A stretch of 64,000 bases of DNA from positions 12,943,001 to 13,007,000 of the forward strand of contig CM075671.1 of the NCBI GenBank assembly GCA_037962975.1, written 5' to 3'. Shown here piece after piece: positions 21,674-33,660 of this stretch; positions within the stretch are counted from its first letter, which is position 1, and every line of letters starts with the position of its first letter. Position numbers and translations under genes: made by a program. This DNA comes from Clitoria ternatea (taxonomy: Eukaryota; Streptophyta; Magnoliopsida; Fabales; Fabaceae). The notes under the pieces were generated by a model. The model was not told the DNA's origin, did not search any database, and saw nothing but the letters and a program-made list of their open reading frames with translations.

Positions 21674-21692
21674 TGGTGCCGTCGTAGGGGAT
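21674..21692 (+). other. E2 primer binding site
   Basis: TGGTGCCGTCGTAGGGGAT, a slightly diverged form of the Asp-tRNA type PBS TGGCGCCGTTGCCGGGGA used by Athila-type elements. Confidence 0.75.
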
Positions 21693-21838
21693 TGAATAGT
21701 TTTGATAAAACAATAATTTTTTACCATGGTAATTTTTTTAGGTAAATAATTTTTACTTGTATATTCATTCATTCACTTTTTCTTCAATTACCCTTGTTAC
21801 ACTAACCTTCTTTGTTTAGTTTGTGTATGCAAACCTGA

Positions 21839-22696
21839 TTTACCATAGGAAAAATTTACTTTGATTCTGAGATAGAAAAGTTTGTTAAGAAAATCAAGTC
21901 TTTGAAATCTAAAACACAAACTAAAACTTCTTCAACTACATCTTCTTTTGAAAATTTTGAAAATTTAAATATGGCTGAGCAAAGAAGAACATTGGGACAG
22001 TTTGATACTATAAACGGACCACCCCGAGTTTTGGGGATGTTTCAAGGACCTGTTGCCACAGTGGAGATTAAACCTGCCACTCTTAACATTATTCAAAATA
22101 ATCAATTTGTTGGATTAAATCATGAAAAACCATATGAACACTTAATTGTTTTTTATGAGTTATGTAGCACAATTGGTATTGAACCCAATCAAGAAAAATC
22201 TATTTATATGAGATTATTTCCTTTTTCTTTGGTTGGGAAAGCTAAAGAATGGTTTAAATCTTGTCCACCTGGTAATTTTGCAAACAGGTCCGATGTTGAG
22301 AGAAAATTTTTAGAAAGATTTTATTCTCCTTCAAAATATTTTAAAGCTATGAAAAACATTCATTCTTTTTCATAACATAATGATGAGTCATTAGGAGAAG
22401 CACGTGAATGATTCAAAGCACTCTTAATGAAATGTCTAAACCACAATTTGGATAATGCCAAAAAGGTAAGGATCGTTTACCATGGTTTATTGCCCCAACT
22501 CAAGATGATGTTAGATGCATGTGTAGGTGGTTCTTTAATAAACAAAACTATAGAGGAGGCAATAGCAATCATGGAATCCATGTCCACTAGTCACCGTCAA
22601 GCAAAACATAAGAGAGGTACTGTGCAAAATAAGCCAGGTTTGTTAGAACTAGGAGTGAATGATGCAGTGTTGGCTCAGCAAAAATTGTTGTTATAG
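21839..22696 (+). pseudogene. gag: E2 gag, broken
   Basis: Retrotrans_gag-type capsid frame of the Athila kind: MAEQRRTLGQFD, then RLFPFSLVGKAKEWF, the hallmark FPFSL..KAK.W motif, and FLERFYSPSKYFKAM. The frame stays open from 21839 but has no ATG near the expected N terminus. It is cut by TAA at 22373-22375, TGA at 22409-22411 and TAG at 22694-22696, all in one frame and each explained by one C-to-T type change. No zinc knuckle or protease follows, because Reina-like LTR sequence begins at about 22697. Confidence 0.8.
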
Positions 22697-23514
22697 GAAT
22701 TTCTTCAATTCCTAGCTTGTTGTTGATGGATCTTCTCTTCTTGAACATCTTAGATCTGAAATTCTTGATGTGAATGGAGAAAATAGTTATGGTGGAAGCT
22801 TGCTTGTGATGGAACCTAGAAGAAGAAAGAACCTAGATCTAATGAGGATTTGGCTTAGACATGGAGGAGATGGAGAGGAGAGGAATAGAAGATGTTGTCG
22901 CCACTCTCTAGGATGTAGAGAGATAAGGTATGAATGTCACCACCTTTGGGAGAAGGTCCAAAGGATAAGATATTAGGAAAGGAGCCTAAAGCTTCTACTT
23001 TTCTAGAGAGAAGAGAGAGTTTATCACTCTAAAATCTCTAATCATTCAAGTTATGATGGAAATACAAAAGCGATGAGCTTATATAGCTCTCTTAAAATTT
23101 CGGCCAAGACTAGCTAATCATGGGCCTTGGATTAGCTCCTAAGGCCCAAACCTAATTCCTACTCAAATTGGCCCAATACAAGCCCAAATGCAAAAGGAAC
23201 AAGGTATAAGGCCCAAAAGTCTAAACTTAATGGCTATGTAAAGCCCAAACTAATTCCTAAAATATAGTCCTAATATACCTAGAATATAAGGGAATAGAAA
23301 ATATGTACAAGAATATGAGGCCCAATGAAGAGGCCCAAACATCCACACCAAGCCCATTACCCTTCTATAGTGTAAGAGAAAAGGGTAAGGGTTTTCAATA
23401 GCTCTTCCTTGGGCATGGGCCCACTCAAGGAATGTATGGAAGAAGCTAAATGATTTTAGAGACCTTCTTTGGCTCTCAAGGGCCCTTAAAAGAATCCAAG
23501 GCAACCTCCAAAAA
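22697..23514 (-). mobile_element. Probable 3' LTR of Reina-like element
   Basis: Noncoding sequence downstream (minus sense) of the Reina-like integrase. It has a minus-strand TATATAAG near 23078-23090, followed by the leader-like CCTTTCCTAATATC and CTTCTC-rich sequence usual for short chromovirus LTRs. I see no second copy, no TSD and no certain TG/CA edge, so the limits are approximate. Small open frames here are not genes. Confidence 0.5.
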
Positions 23515-26276
23515 CTATGTAGGTTCCATGGCTTCTTCCTGGGTGATGGCCATGTCATGCTCCCCTTCTTGAAAAGGATTTATCCTCAAATCTAAGGCAA
23601 CCTCATCTAGGTCATCTATAAAACAAGGGGTGAGATCAAAAATATTAAAGGTAGCACTGACCCCATACTCACCATGAAGGTCAAGTACATAAGCATTATT
23701 ATTAATTGTCCTAGTCACCTGAAAAGGACCATAACCTTTAGGGTTAAGTTTGGACTTCCTAAGGTTAGGAAAACGTTCCTTCCTTAGGTGAAGCCAAACC
23801 CAATCCCCAACATCTAAGATAACCTCTTTTTTCTTTTTATTCACACATCTAGCATAATGATTATTTTTCTTTTGTATATGGTGTTTAACCTTCTCATGAA
23901 GTTTTCAAACAAAAGATGCTTTTGCCTTACCATCCATATGAAGGATGTCATCTAAAACCTCTAGAGGCAAAAGATCCAAAGCAGTGAGGGGATTAAAACC
24001 ATACACAATCTCAAAAGGACTACGCTTGATGGTGGAGTGAACTACCCTATTGTAAGCAAACTCTACATGTGGTAGAGACTCATGCTAAGACTTAACATTC
24101 TTTTTAACAAGGACTCATAGAAGAGTAGAGTCCTATTAACAACCTTAATTTCGCCATCTGTTTGTGGATGGCATGTGGTAGAAAAGAGAATTTTAGTTTC
24201 TAGCCTGGCCCAAAGGGTCCTCCAGAAGTGGCTAAAGAACTTGGTATTCCTATCACTAACTATAGTTCTAGGGATCCCATGTAAGCGAACTATTTTTTTA
24301 AAAAATAGTTTAGCAATATGGCTTGCATCATCAACCTTATGGCAAGGGATGAAATGAGCCATCTTGCTAAATCTATCAACTACCGCAAAGATAGAATCCA
24401 TTCCCTTTTGGGTCTAAGGTAACCCCAGGATAAAGTCCACACTAATATCTACCCAATGGGAAGTGGGAATAGGCAAGAGAGTGTAAACGCCATGTGGAGA
24501 CACCTTAGATTTGGCCTTTTTACATGCAAAGCACCTAAAGCAAAGTCTTTGAACGTAACGCTTTATATGGGGCCAATAGAAATGTTCACTAAGGGTAGAT
24601 AAAGCATTATCCATCCCAAAGTGCCCCATGAGCCCTCCCTCATGGCTCTCATGAAGTAAAAGGTCTCTAATGGATCCCTTAGGAATGCATAGCTTATTGG
24701 CTTTAAAGAGAAAGCCATCTAATTTATGGAATCCACTAGATGCAAGCGAAGAACCACAAGAGTGGTAGGCATTAGAAATGTCAAGGTTATTTGGATACAA
24801 TTCTTTTATTTTATCAAGACCATGAAGAGTGGAACCCAAGGAAGAAAGTTGGGTGTGCCTTCTAGATAAGGCATCAGCTACAATATTAGCTTTACCACTA
24901 CGGTGCTTAATAACATAAGGGAATTGTTCCAAATATTCAACCTATTTGGCATGCCTTTTATTTAACTTATGTTGGCCTTTTATATACTTGACTGACTCAT
25001 GGTCACTATGAATGAAAAACTCTTTAGGAATTAAGTAGTGTTCCTAAGTTTGTAAGGCCCTAATCAAAGCAAAGATCTCTTTGTCATAGGTGGGGTAATT
25101 AAGGTATGCCCCGTTAAGCTTTTCACTAAAAAAAGCTATAGGGTGCCCTTCTTGAAGCAAAACTATATCTATTCTAACATTAGAAGCATCACATTCTAGC
25201 TCAAAGGTTTTTGAAAAGTTTGATAGAGCAAGAACGGGAGCATGTGTGAGTCTATGCTTGAGGTCTTGAAAGGCCTTTTCTTACTTTAGCCACCAAATAA
25301 AAGGAACATTCTTTTAAGCATATCATTTAGGGGAGATGTCAAAGTAGAAAAGTCTCTCACAAACCTTCTATAGAAGCTAGCTAAGCCATGGAAGCTTCTA
25401 ATATCATGAATGTTTTTAGGGGTTGGCCAAGTACTAATTACTTTGACTTTTTCTTAATCAACTTGGACCCCCTTGGAGCTAACTACAAATCCTAAAAAGA
25501 CAATGTGATCCAAACTAAAAGAGCATTTTTAAGATTAGCAAAAAGTTGGTTTGCTCTTAAGGCAAGTAAAACATGTCTAAGGTGGGTACGGTTCCAAATG
25601 ATTTAACATGGTAGCAAAGAAAAAAAACTTTTAAAATGCAAAATACTTTTTTTGGGATGACCCTCATCTATTCAAAATTGGTGTGGATAATTTTTTATGT
25701 CGTTCCCGATTGGGAAAAGAAAGATGTGTTGTGGCATTATCACAAATCACCTTATGGAGGACATTTTAATGGAGAAAGAACTGCTGTAAAAATTCTTCAA
25801 TTAAGTTTGTAGACTTTGAAAAAACAAGGATATCATCTAATAGACAACAACAAAGTGGCCAATGAAGTCCCTAAAAACATGATTCATGAGGCCCATGAAG
25901 GTTCTAGGTGCATTAGTCAAACCAAAAGGCATAACCAACCACTCATATAAACCAAGCTTCGTCTTAAAAGCAGCTTTCCACTCATCATCTTCCTTGATTC
26001 TTATTTGGTGATAGCCACTTTTAAGGTCAATTTTGGAGAATATGGTAGAGCCACAAAGTTCATCTAACATATCATCAAGTCTAGGTATAGGATGCCTATA
26101 CTTGATGGTGATGTTGTTGATTTCTCTACAATCAGTGCATAACCTCCAAGAACCATCTTTTTTTGGAACTAAAAGAATTAGCACAGCACATGGACTAAGA
26201 CTCTCCCTAATCCAACCTTTAGAAAGTAGATCTCTAATTTGTTTCTCTATTTCTAGACTCTTCTAGGGGTTATGTA
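23515..26276 (-). pseudogene. pol: Reina-like chromovirus pol, several breaks
   Basis: Read on the minus strand: RT start (LLVPKKDGSWRLC, KIDLKSGYHQI, MPFGLTNAP) from 26268 to about 25810. At the catalytic site the text runs FVVVY and then loses one base before the two Asp codons. After a foreign 195-bp patch, the RT end and RNase H follow (RANQLFANL, LECDAS). Next come VADALSRR, the integrase zinc domain (HESHEGGLMGHFG, CFRCFACKKAK) and the core (VVDRFSKMAHFIPC, IVSDRNTKF, CHPQTDGEIKVVNRT), with the DDE residues recognisable. A tail at 23844-23515 (LRKERFPNLRKSKLNPKG.GPF) is the GPF/Y region. Gag and protease are missing, truncated at 26276 by another LTR. Confidence 0.82.
25615..25808 (+). 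pseudogene. Athila integrase fragment inside Reina RT
   Basis: On the plus strand, opposite to the surrounding gene, are FFGMTLIYSKLVW-like (frameshifted) and HKSPYGGHFNGERTAVKILQ blocks. These match the HHCC zinc-binding region of Athila integrases (compare HSLSCGGHMSTSKTAAKILQ in family B). The flanking Reina text (..DDILVFSKS and RHVLLALRANQL) should be nearly contiguous. The fragment is therefore an inverted filler of another element. Edges are approximate. Confidence 0.65.
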
Positions 26277-26822
26277 ACACCCTCAGTTAACTAGGACAAT
26301 CCCTTCCACTAGATTATCCTGATCAACTGAGAGGTTACGAGTTTTAAAAAAATATGAAAGTTTTTTTTTTGTACAAGGAGACTTGGTGGAACAGATATAC
26401 CTTATATACAACATATCATATATAATATATGATCGTAACAGAAACTGTACATACTGAAAGTGAAGGGGCATGCAGGCTCCCATAACTGAAAATAAAATAA
26501 TCTATCCTAATCTTCCCATCCTTGATCCAAGAAGAGCTCGCGTGATTCTCTATACGAAGTCCATGTGATCCTCTGTGGTGTATGGTCCAAACTGGAAGTC
26601 TGGAAAAATAGTTGTAAAGGTGAGTCTTCACCACCATAATAATCGGGAAGGTGTCTTATCAACACCTGCCCACATACAACATAAATAATCCAAGATCGAG
26701 TCCTATACACTCTGTGAATACCTATTTTGGTCCGGTCAATTTTCACCAAAAATAGGGAATGTTTGTCACTATCTTAGGCTCTAATTGATATCTATAAGTG
26801 AAAAGAGTTCCTCAAAAAAAAG
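26277..26822 (-). mobile_element. Tekay-like LTR fragment, minus strand
   Basis: It begins TGTAACACCCTCAGTTA in plus-strand order. This closely matches the reverse complement of the Tekay LTR end at 13500-13589, including the TAGGACAA.CCCTTC block. It abuts and truncates the Reina RT. Similarity fades by about 26450. The rest to 26822 has no frame and an unclear source, and the border with the Ogre LTR is a guess. Confidence 0.55.
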
Positions 26823-28470
26823 ATGACTCAGAAATGATCATTTCCGAGTGAAAGGACCTGGAATGATCATTTCCGAGTTGGGGTCTCTGAATGGGACATG
26901 GCCGAGTGGTATGTCTCTAGGTGGGCATTTTCTAATCAGGCGTCATTGTGGGAAGCTTTTCTAAATGAAGAAAACAGATCTCCGAGTGGTTTGTTTCAGA
27001 GGGGATGGCATTCCAAGTAAAGAGACACCTCGGTTTTATGGATCAGCTTTCACTTTAAGGCTGTTTTGAAGCTGTTCCGAGTGAAAACAAGGCCGACTCT
27101 GATTGAATATACCTGAGGGATTGGTGGATGAGTGAAACCTCTTCAAAGTCCGATTCCTGAGTGAGTGAATGCACCCGAAGAATTGTTGGAGTTGAGTTCC
27201 AAATCCTGATTGGAAAATAAAGCTGAGTCCAAACTGTTGTTGACGGGTAAAACCATTCCGATTGAAATGATAGATCGGTCTCTGAGTGAATGCATCCGAG
27301 TGGTCGTATTGTCAATTTCCATTCCTGATTGGAAAGTAAGAGTGAGTGATTGCCAAGTGAAAACCATTCCTAATTGGAAAGTAAGGACGAGTGAGTGCAT
27401 CCGAATAGCTGATTACCGAGTGAAGCCATTTCTGATTGGAAAGTAAGTAAAATGGTCAGATTTTCAAATGGAAGGAATAATTGACGACTGAAGGTAATTC
27501 CGAATGAGAAGCCAGTCAATCCGAATTTCTCCGAGTGATTAAATTCCCTTGACGCATCTGAGTGGGAAGCATTGTTTGTCAAGTGAAACCATTTGGATTG
27601 TCAAGTGAAACCATTCGGATTGAAATGTAAGACCGACTCCTGAATAAGAAATCCCGAGTGAGCTCATCTGATTGGAAACTCCCGAGCAAATGCATCCGAG
27701 TGAGTTGATGCACAATTGAAACAACTCTGAATTTGATTCTGACCTGTCGACCAGGGATATAGCCGAGTAGAATATTTCTGAATCAATCAGAGGACTTCCA
27801 GACAATCCTGACTGAATCAATCAAATTGGCCGAATGAATGTTTCAAGCAGAAGCACCACCGAGCAACCCTCCAATTAAAGCAACTCCGACTGAGTGCTTT
27901 AAACAATGATAAATCCGAGTGAAAACAACAAAAGTCTTGAGTAATACTTCTCGGAAAACCATTTCCGAGTCAATAAGCTACGAATTCAATCCCACACCGA
28001 GTGATAGAGGTCGGATCCGACCTATGGATTCCATCTTTCACTCGACCTTCTATATGAGGGCATTTATTCTTCTCGGATTGATTCCCACTCGGTCTTTTAG
28101 ATGAGCAGATTGATTCCACTCGGTCTTTTATGTATGAACACCATTGATTCTATTCGGATTGATTTCCTGAGGGTGGATACCGAGTAAGTCACTCTTTAGT
28201 CAACACCGAGTCACCCTTCAGCCGGTTACGAGCCACTCTTCAGGTGGTTCCGAGTCCTCTTCAGTCAGTTCTGAGTCACTTTTCACTTGGTTCCGATTGA
28301 GTATACCAATCAGAATTGCTTTGCTCGTCCATAAATCACAGCAACAACACCAACTCTCCTCACAGCAAAGCAACACCGAGCAACCTTTCACTCGGTCAGT
28401 AGTTTTCCACTCGGATTATTTCCTACTGTGGGTAGATACCGACCGAAACACCAAATCCGAGTCATAAGAG
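26823..28470 (+). repeat. CCGAGTG-type array in Ogre 2 LTR
   Basis: Irregular repeats of TTCCGAGTG, CATCCGAGTGA and CATTCCGATTGGAAA, changing after about 28060 to the opposite orientation (CACTCGGTC, CAGTCGGTTCCGAGTC). It resembles the Tekay LTR array at 8835-10980 but is not a copy of it. Confidence 0.75.
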
Positions 28471-28632
28471 AACATCGGCTCCATGTTTCCACTGTTCACC
28501 CATGTTTACTTGGATTCCACCACCCAAGTGGATCCATGAATCCTGGAAGTGGAAAACAGGGGACGGAAGTGGAGAAATTAAAAATTCCCCCCAGCCGTTG
28601 TTCCCCCACTACCAGTTAGTGGCTAAGATGCC

Positions 28633-28687
28633 TCCACTCTGAGTGGAAGCCTGTGCTGTCCAAGCACTAGGCAACTTTCTATAAATA
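28633..28687 (+). promoter_or_regulatory. Ogre 2 LTR core promoter: palindrome and TATA
   Basis: TCCACTCTGAGTGGA (28633-28647) is a perfect dyad around one T. 33 bp later comes TATAAATA (28680-28687). The 3' LTR keeps both (about 62297-62311 and 62344-62351). Transcription would start about 30 bp further, giving a long R/U5. Confidence 0.65.
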
Positions 28688-28839
28688 CCCCATCTGAAGG
28701 AGCACAAGGGGTTGGATTCTGGAGGTTGGCACTTTGTTTGGATTTTGAAGAGGGGGAGATTGAATTCTTGAGGAATCTGGAAGCCTTCATTTGAGAACTC
28801 TAAAGCTTTGGAGAGAAGAAACACTATCCCTTTCTTAAA

Positions 28840-29400
28840 CCAAGAAACTAGTTCCTCTCCTGTAACTTACACCGTACTCCCTCTCCCTTCACAACGCCAA
28901 CACCGTCCCTCTCCAACACACCATACAGCACCCCTCCTAACCCACACTATCCGTGATCCCTGTCTCCTCAACACCGTCCTCTCTCCTCACCCAACCGTCC
29001 TTCTCCTCTAAACCCCAACACCGTACAGCCTCTCCATTACACCGTCCTCCCTCAAGTCACTAACAGTCACTCAAACTCACACCAACTTAGCCATACCGTC
29101 CCCTCCTAAACCCCATACTATCCGTCTTCTCTCCTCTTCATTACAACGTCCTCCCAATCGTCCCTCTCTCCTAACACCGTCCTCACTCTCCCTTCAACAC
29201 ACCGTACAACCTCTCACTTTCTCCTCACCCACAGTCCTTCCCCCTCCACACTGTCCTCATCCTTCCCTCTCAAACCCACACCGTCCTTCTCCTCTTGAAC
29301 AGCACCGAGCAGCACCACTCAAATCTTCACAACACCGTCCCTACGCCAAGCCTTCACACCGTCCCAGCATTCTGACTCACACTCATCCTCTCAGAAAGAA
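28840..29400 (+). repeat. C-rich ACCGTCC/CTCTCCT repeat
   Basis: Irregular repetition of CACCGTCC, CTCTCCT and AACACCGT in a G-poor strand, downstream of the TATA box. The 3' LTR copy (62530-63110) has roughly 80 bp more of the same motif, so copy number changed after insertion. Confidence 0.7.
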
Positions 29401-29430
29401 GAACACTCTGGTACATTTTCTCCCATCACT

Positions 29431-29640
29431 CGGTCTCTCCTTTTCCTTACTCGATTCTCCTTTTCCTTACTCGGTTTTCCTTTTCCTCACTCGGTTTTCT
29501 TATTCCTAACTCGGTTTTCCTTTTCCTCACTCGGTTTTCCTTTTCCTCACTCAGTTTTCCTTTTCCTAACTCGGTTTTCCTTTTCTTCACTCGGTTTTCC
29601 TTTTTCTCACTCGTTTTTTTTCTTTTCCTCACTCGGTTTT
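29431..29640 (+). repeat. 20-bp tandem repeat TTTTCCTCACTCGGTTTTCC
   Basis: About ten units of 20 bp, differing at TCACT/TAACT/TTACT. The 3' LTR has the same array at about 63165-63375. Antisense open frames (Arg/Lys/Glu-rich) come from the repeat and are not genes. Confidence 0.85.
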
Positions 29641-29884
29641 CACTCATTTTTCTTTCACTCACCCCCCTCTTTTCTGTCTTCTTTTTTTTACTTAAAAAGA
29701 AGAAAATTTCGTTCATCCATTTCCTAAAAAAAAACATCAAAGAACTACGTAACCCTGATTTCTTGGTAACTCAAGAATACATAGGAGCAGGACTTTAAAT
29801 CCTGTCGGGCCCACCATTTCCATTTTTATTCCTTTTTTTATTTTTCCCTGGCAACTTCCTCTTTTGTCTACTTCCATGAAAAAT

Positions 29885-30247
29885 CAATTTAGACGTGACG
29901 TCTTGTTGATTTTCCCTTATTTCCAGTCGATCCTCACCACACGGAACAAGATACTTAGGACGAGACGTCCCGCTTATCCCCTTCCTGTTTCTAGCCCTGT
30001 ATCTCAAATAAATTCCATGAAAATCAATTTAGACGTGATGTTTTGTTGATTCTCCCCTATTTCTGATAAACCATCACCACAAGGAACGGGATACTTGGGA
30101 CGAGACGTCCCATTTATCCCCTTCCCGTTTCCAACCCCGTATTCTGATTAAAGGATGACTAATTTGGACGCGACGTCTTGTTAGTATCCTTCCCTTTTCC
30201 CGTTTTATACTAAAGCTAAGGTTAATTTGGACGCGACGTCCTGTTGA
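29885..30247 (+). repeat. GACGYGACGTC repeat in Ogre 2 R/U5
   Basis: Four copies of a TTAGACGTGACGTCTTGTTGA-like unit (about 29890, 30030, 30165 and 30225), alternating with GGGACGAGACGTCCC-type dyads (about 29958 and 30098). Unit spacing is about 70 bp, so the whole looks like a decayed tandem repeat. TGACGTC resembles plant bZIP sites. Confidence 0.7.
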
Positions 30248-30588
30248 CCTACACTCTATGTTTGTACAGTTTGTTCCTTCCGTTTTTCTTTACACAAAGC
30301 ACAACAATAAAGGGAAGAGACATAATACTTTTTGTATGGATATTTATATTGCGCATTTTCAATCTTGGTATTGTTTTGGCAGGCGATGTAGGGTGCTAAT
30401 ACCTTCCCTACTCATAACCGACTCCCGAACTTGAATCTCATTTCTTAAACCAGTGCTTTACTGAACCTAGTTTTTTCCCAATGTTTTTCCTATGGATAAA
30501 AATGTTGGTGGCGACTCCTTGTTTTCATTTTCATTTCATTCCTTTTCAAGAGGGTCGGCCGCACCGTCGCGATCTGGGTCGCGACAGA

Positions 30589-30607
30589 TGGCGAGTTCGT
30601 TGGGGAC
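30589..30607 (+). other. Ogre 2 primer binding site
   Basis: TGGCGAGTTCGTTGGGGAC two bases after the LTR end. From memory, Ogre elements use an Arg-tRNA PBS of the form TGGCGA...TGGGGAC, which fits. A tRNA 3'-end comparison would confirm the tRNA. Confidence 0.75.
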
Positions 30608-31720
30608 ACTTAAGAGAATCAGGCCAATTTGGTTGAAAAATGCATGTTCTCGTATATAGCCTTCGTTCGCCTTGATTTCTTCCCTTGTTATTTTTTGTTA
30701 ATTATCGTAAATGTATGTTGTTCTTTGTTAGCTGTTGTAAATGTTTGTTATTATTTCCAATCGTATCTTGTTATTTGTTCTGTCATTAATGTCTGTATGT
30801 TTGTTGAACCCTAGGGTAGAGGACCATGTTACTTTTTTGCAATCATTGAACCCTAGGGTAGACGACTTTGTATATTTGTTCTATGTTTGTTCTTTGTTCA
30901 GAATGGGGTAAGGTAAAAGGTATTGAATGCCCTTCCACACACTACAATCATAATTACTTGCACACACCTATGAGTGGGGCCCTATACCCGGGCCCCAAAT
31001 GAAGCTTAAGTTAGGAGGGGTTGGTAACGGAATCGTATGGGATGTACTTCCTATCCGGTGTTCGTGAGAATCTCAACCATAGTTCGACCTCTCATGATAT
31101 ATGCACCTAGTGGATTCCCCACTGTTTACGCCCCTGTCACAGGTAGGATCTTGGCTCTGGCGACCTTTTAGATGTCTAGTGGAAGCCACCCGATGTGGAG
31201 AGTCACTTTTAGATAAGCTATAGGGCCTAGAAAAGACTTTCAACAAAACCCGACCTAGGCTACAAAAGGGCAAACTTTACTTTACCTTACGTCATTTTCG
31301 CTTTCCCTTTTATCAAAAAAATGAATTATCTACCACCCGCAGGTTTGCTTAATTTTTGAAATAATGACTCGTTTTGGAACACACAGTATTCTTCGGGTGA
31401 ATGGATAATCCTCTTTTTGATCATGTACCTCTGAGTCCCTAGTCGTGAGTTTTCCTAATCGTCGAAAAAAAAACCCAAAATGATTTTTTTTTGTGTCCCT
31501 TCAACCGGGGCATCAATGACGATTAAGAAAACCTATGATTTTTGACAGCTTGGGCTTACATGAGTTTTGGAAATCGATGTTTCCCAAAAAATATTTCACT
31601 TTACATCAGATCCTTGGGGAAACATGGATTTTGAAATATAATAATAACTAATTCCTTTTTTTCTTTATCTTGGTGATTTATAGGAAGCGATTCAGAAGTT
31701 GGCAGTATCTCTGAGCAAGT
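30608..31720 (+). other. Ogre 2 leader, no gene seen
   Basis: 1.1 kb between the PBS and ORF1 with only short random frames. It holds two copies of TTGAACCCTAGGGTAGA (about 30804 and 30846), which is consistent with a long untranslated leader. Confidence 0.6.
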
Positions 31721-33660
31721 ATGGAAATTAACATGAAACATGACAATTATGGTACAGATGTGATAGAGTTGAAGAAAATACTGCATCTTAAAGCCAAGAA
31801 GGTTGATACAGTTAGTCTGCAGGCACTGGGGAAGAGATTGAGTCTGACATAAAAGATGGCCTTTGCCAGAAGATATGGGAAAATCTTAAAACTGCTGGAG
31901 GTGGAAGTCCAAACCGAAGCAATTACAGCTTTGGCATAGTTTTATGACCCACCCCTCCGCTGTTTCACGTTTAGAGATTTTCAGTTGGCTCCATTAATAG
32001 AAGAGTTTGAGCAGATATTGGGGTTACAAGTGGAAGGGCAAATCCCCTATCGCCACCTTGACCATCACGCAACAACTGCTTCAATTGCCGGTGTTCTGAG
32101 AATCTCTCCTGAGGCATTGAGGAATATGCAAATGAATAGAAATCAAGTTCCCGGATTTACTCGAGAATCTCTTGAGAAACACATGCAGATCTTGGCTGAT
32201 AAGGAGGAATGAGAGGCTTTCATGGATACTTTAGCCCTCACTATTTATGGGGTTGTCTTGTTCCCTATTTTAGACAATTACGTGGATTATGATGCCGTTG
32301 CTGTCTTCCTAACTCGTAAGCATCGGCTCGAGAATCCTGTTACAGCCATGTTGGCTAATGTGTATTGCGCCATGGATTTCTGCCACACGCAAGGAGGGAA
32401 GAGAATCATTTGTTGTTTACCTGCTTTGTACGTATGGCTCACATCTTACATCTTCCATCAGATATGTAAAGCCAAGTGTCCAGTTTCCAATCTAAAATTG
32501 TGTCAGCTGACCGTGAAAAGTGGGCGTGAATGGGCTAATCACCTAGTAAGCCTTACAGCTGAAAAGGTCAGGTGGTACCCTCAATGGCTAGTGGTTGAGT
32601 CGGTCATTTACAATTATGGAGATTACCCGAATGTTTCTCTCATGGGCACATAGGGATGCATTAATTATAACCCTGTTATTGCAAAGCGTCAGTTGGCTTA
32701 TCCTCTACTAGGGCCACCGAACGAAGAACTGCTCACTCCCTTCGTTTTGTACTACACGAAAGGGAATTACACATCTGCTGTTCAGGACATAGCCAATACA
32801 TGGAAGAAGGTCCATAGAATGGGAAAAGAATTGGGAGCACGAAGCCATGCTGTAGGGGCTGAATACTTTGAATGGGTCTTAAACAGGGTTTCTATTGTAA
32901 AACTGCCCTTCAGGAGTCCTTCATACCAATCTGTGAATAATTTCCCTCCGCCACTCATCATGGAGGACAAAGCCACCATGGCTCTGAAGGCACAAATAGA
33001 AGAGTTGATAGCAAAGAATCAAAAGCTAGAGGAAGACCTTTTGAAAAGTCAACGAGAGTATGCCCTTCAGAGGAAGGAGAATTCCGAAGGTAGACATACT
33101 ATGGATGAGATGCAAAGAAGAGGAAGATTGACGAAGACTACTGGATGAAACAAGACCAATGCTTTCGTGCAGCCAATTCATAATTGAAAATGAAGGGCCA
33201 ACAGAGCGACGCCATATTGGCCAAAAAACAGGTTCTGAAAAACATGCTGGCACAATGCAAAAAGAAAGAAAAGGAGACCTTGGTGTAAAAATAATTGTTG
33301 CAAACCCAAGTCAACAAATTGAAGCAACAGCTTGATGAAATAATAAGGGCCTATGAGCAAGAAATACACACTGAACAAAAGAAAGCCCTTGATGCTGAGC
33401 GACGCTGCTAAGAGGCCACATGAGTTTTGGGGACTGAGTTAGCTCAACGGGATGAAGTCATTCATTCATGGATGGACCGCTTCGCCAAGTTGGCATACCT
33501 ATCCAATGGAGTCTTGGAAGATTTTCCTTCAATGTTGAAGCAGGCCAAAGGCATGGTCAATCCTCTATCCACCCCAAAAGAGATATTGTCATTTCTGAAC
33601 TATTGCCAAGAAAGACTTTGCAAAATGAGAGCCATGATTGCCCAGGCCAGGAATGGCTAA
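31721..33660 (+). pseudogene. Ogre/Tat ORF1 (element 2), broken
   Basis: The ATG at 31721 starts MEINMKHDNYGTDVIELKK. The protein has a plant-mobile-domain-like part typical of Ogre ORF1 (FTFRDFQLAPLIEEFEQILG, then IPYRHLDHH), a middle block (LPALYVWLTSYIFHQ, KKVHRMGKELGARSHAV) and a C-terminal coiled coil (LKAQIEELIAKNQKLEEDL). It ends MRAMIAQARNG at 33660. In-frame stops are at 31850, about 31937, 32210 and 32651. A frameshift near 33110 moves the rest to another frame, with more stops. Most stops read as CAR-to-TAR or CGA-to-TGA. Function is unknown. Element 1 has a parallel copy at 4258-5178. Confidence 0.78.

Larger units (their letters stand above)
26823..30586 (+). mobile_element. Ogre/Tat element 2, 5' LTR
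   Basis: 27013-30247 corresponds to 60685-63951, which defines the LTR pair. The right edge is GCGACA at 30586, two bases before the PBS. The left edge is not certain; 26823 is where the CCGAGTG motif begins. It holds, in order, the CCGAGTG array, a TATA box (28680-28687), a C-rich ACCGTCC-repeat region, a 20-bp tandem repeat and a GACGTC-rich segment. At over 3.5 kb the size fits Ogre LTRs. No gene is present. Confidence 0.8.

Noticed and set aside
22770..22976. Small plus-strand frame as a host gene
   Set aside because: Lies in probable Reina-like LTR sequence on the opposite strand; no domain.
26277..26822. This block as the true left end of the Ogre 2 LTR
   Set aside because: TGTAACACCC matches the reverse complement of the Tekay LTR end, so it is more likely a separate minus-strand fragment; the border remains open.
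29447..29740. Lys/Arg/Glu-rich antisense frame, also at 63159-63395
   Set aside because: Product of the 20-bp tandem repeat in the Ogre LTR, not a protein.
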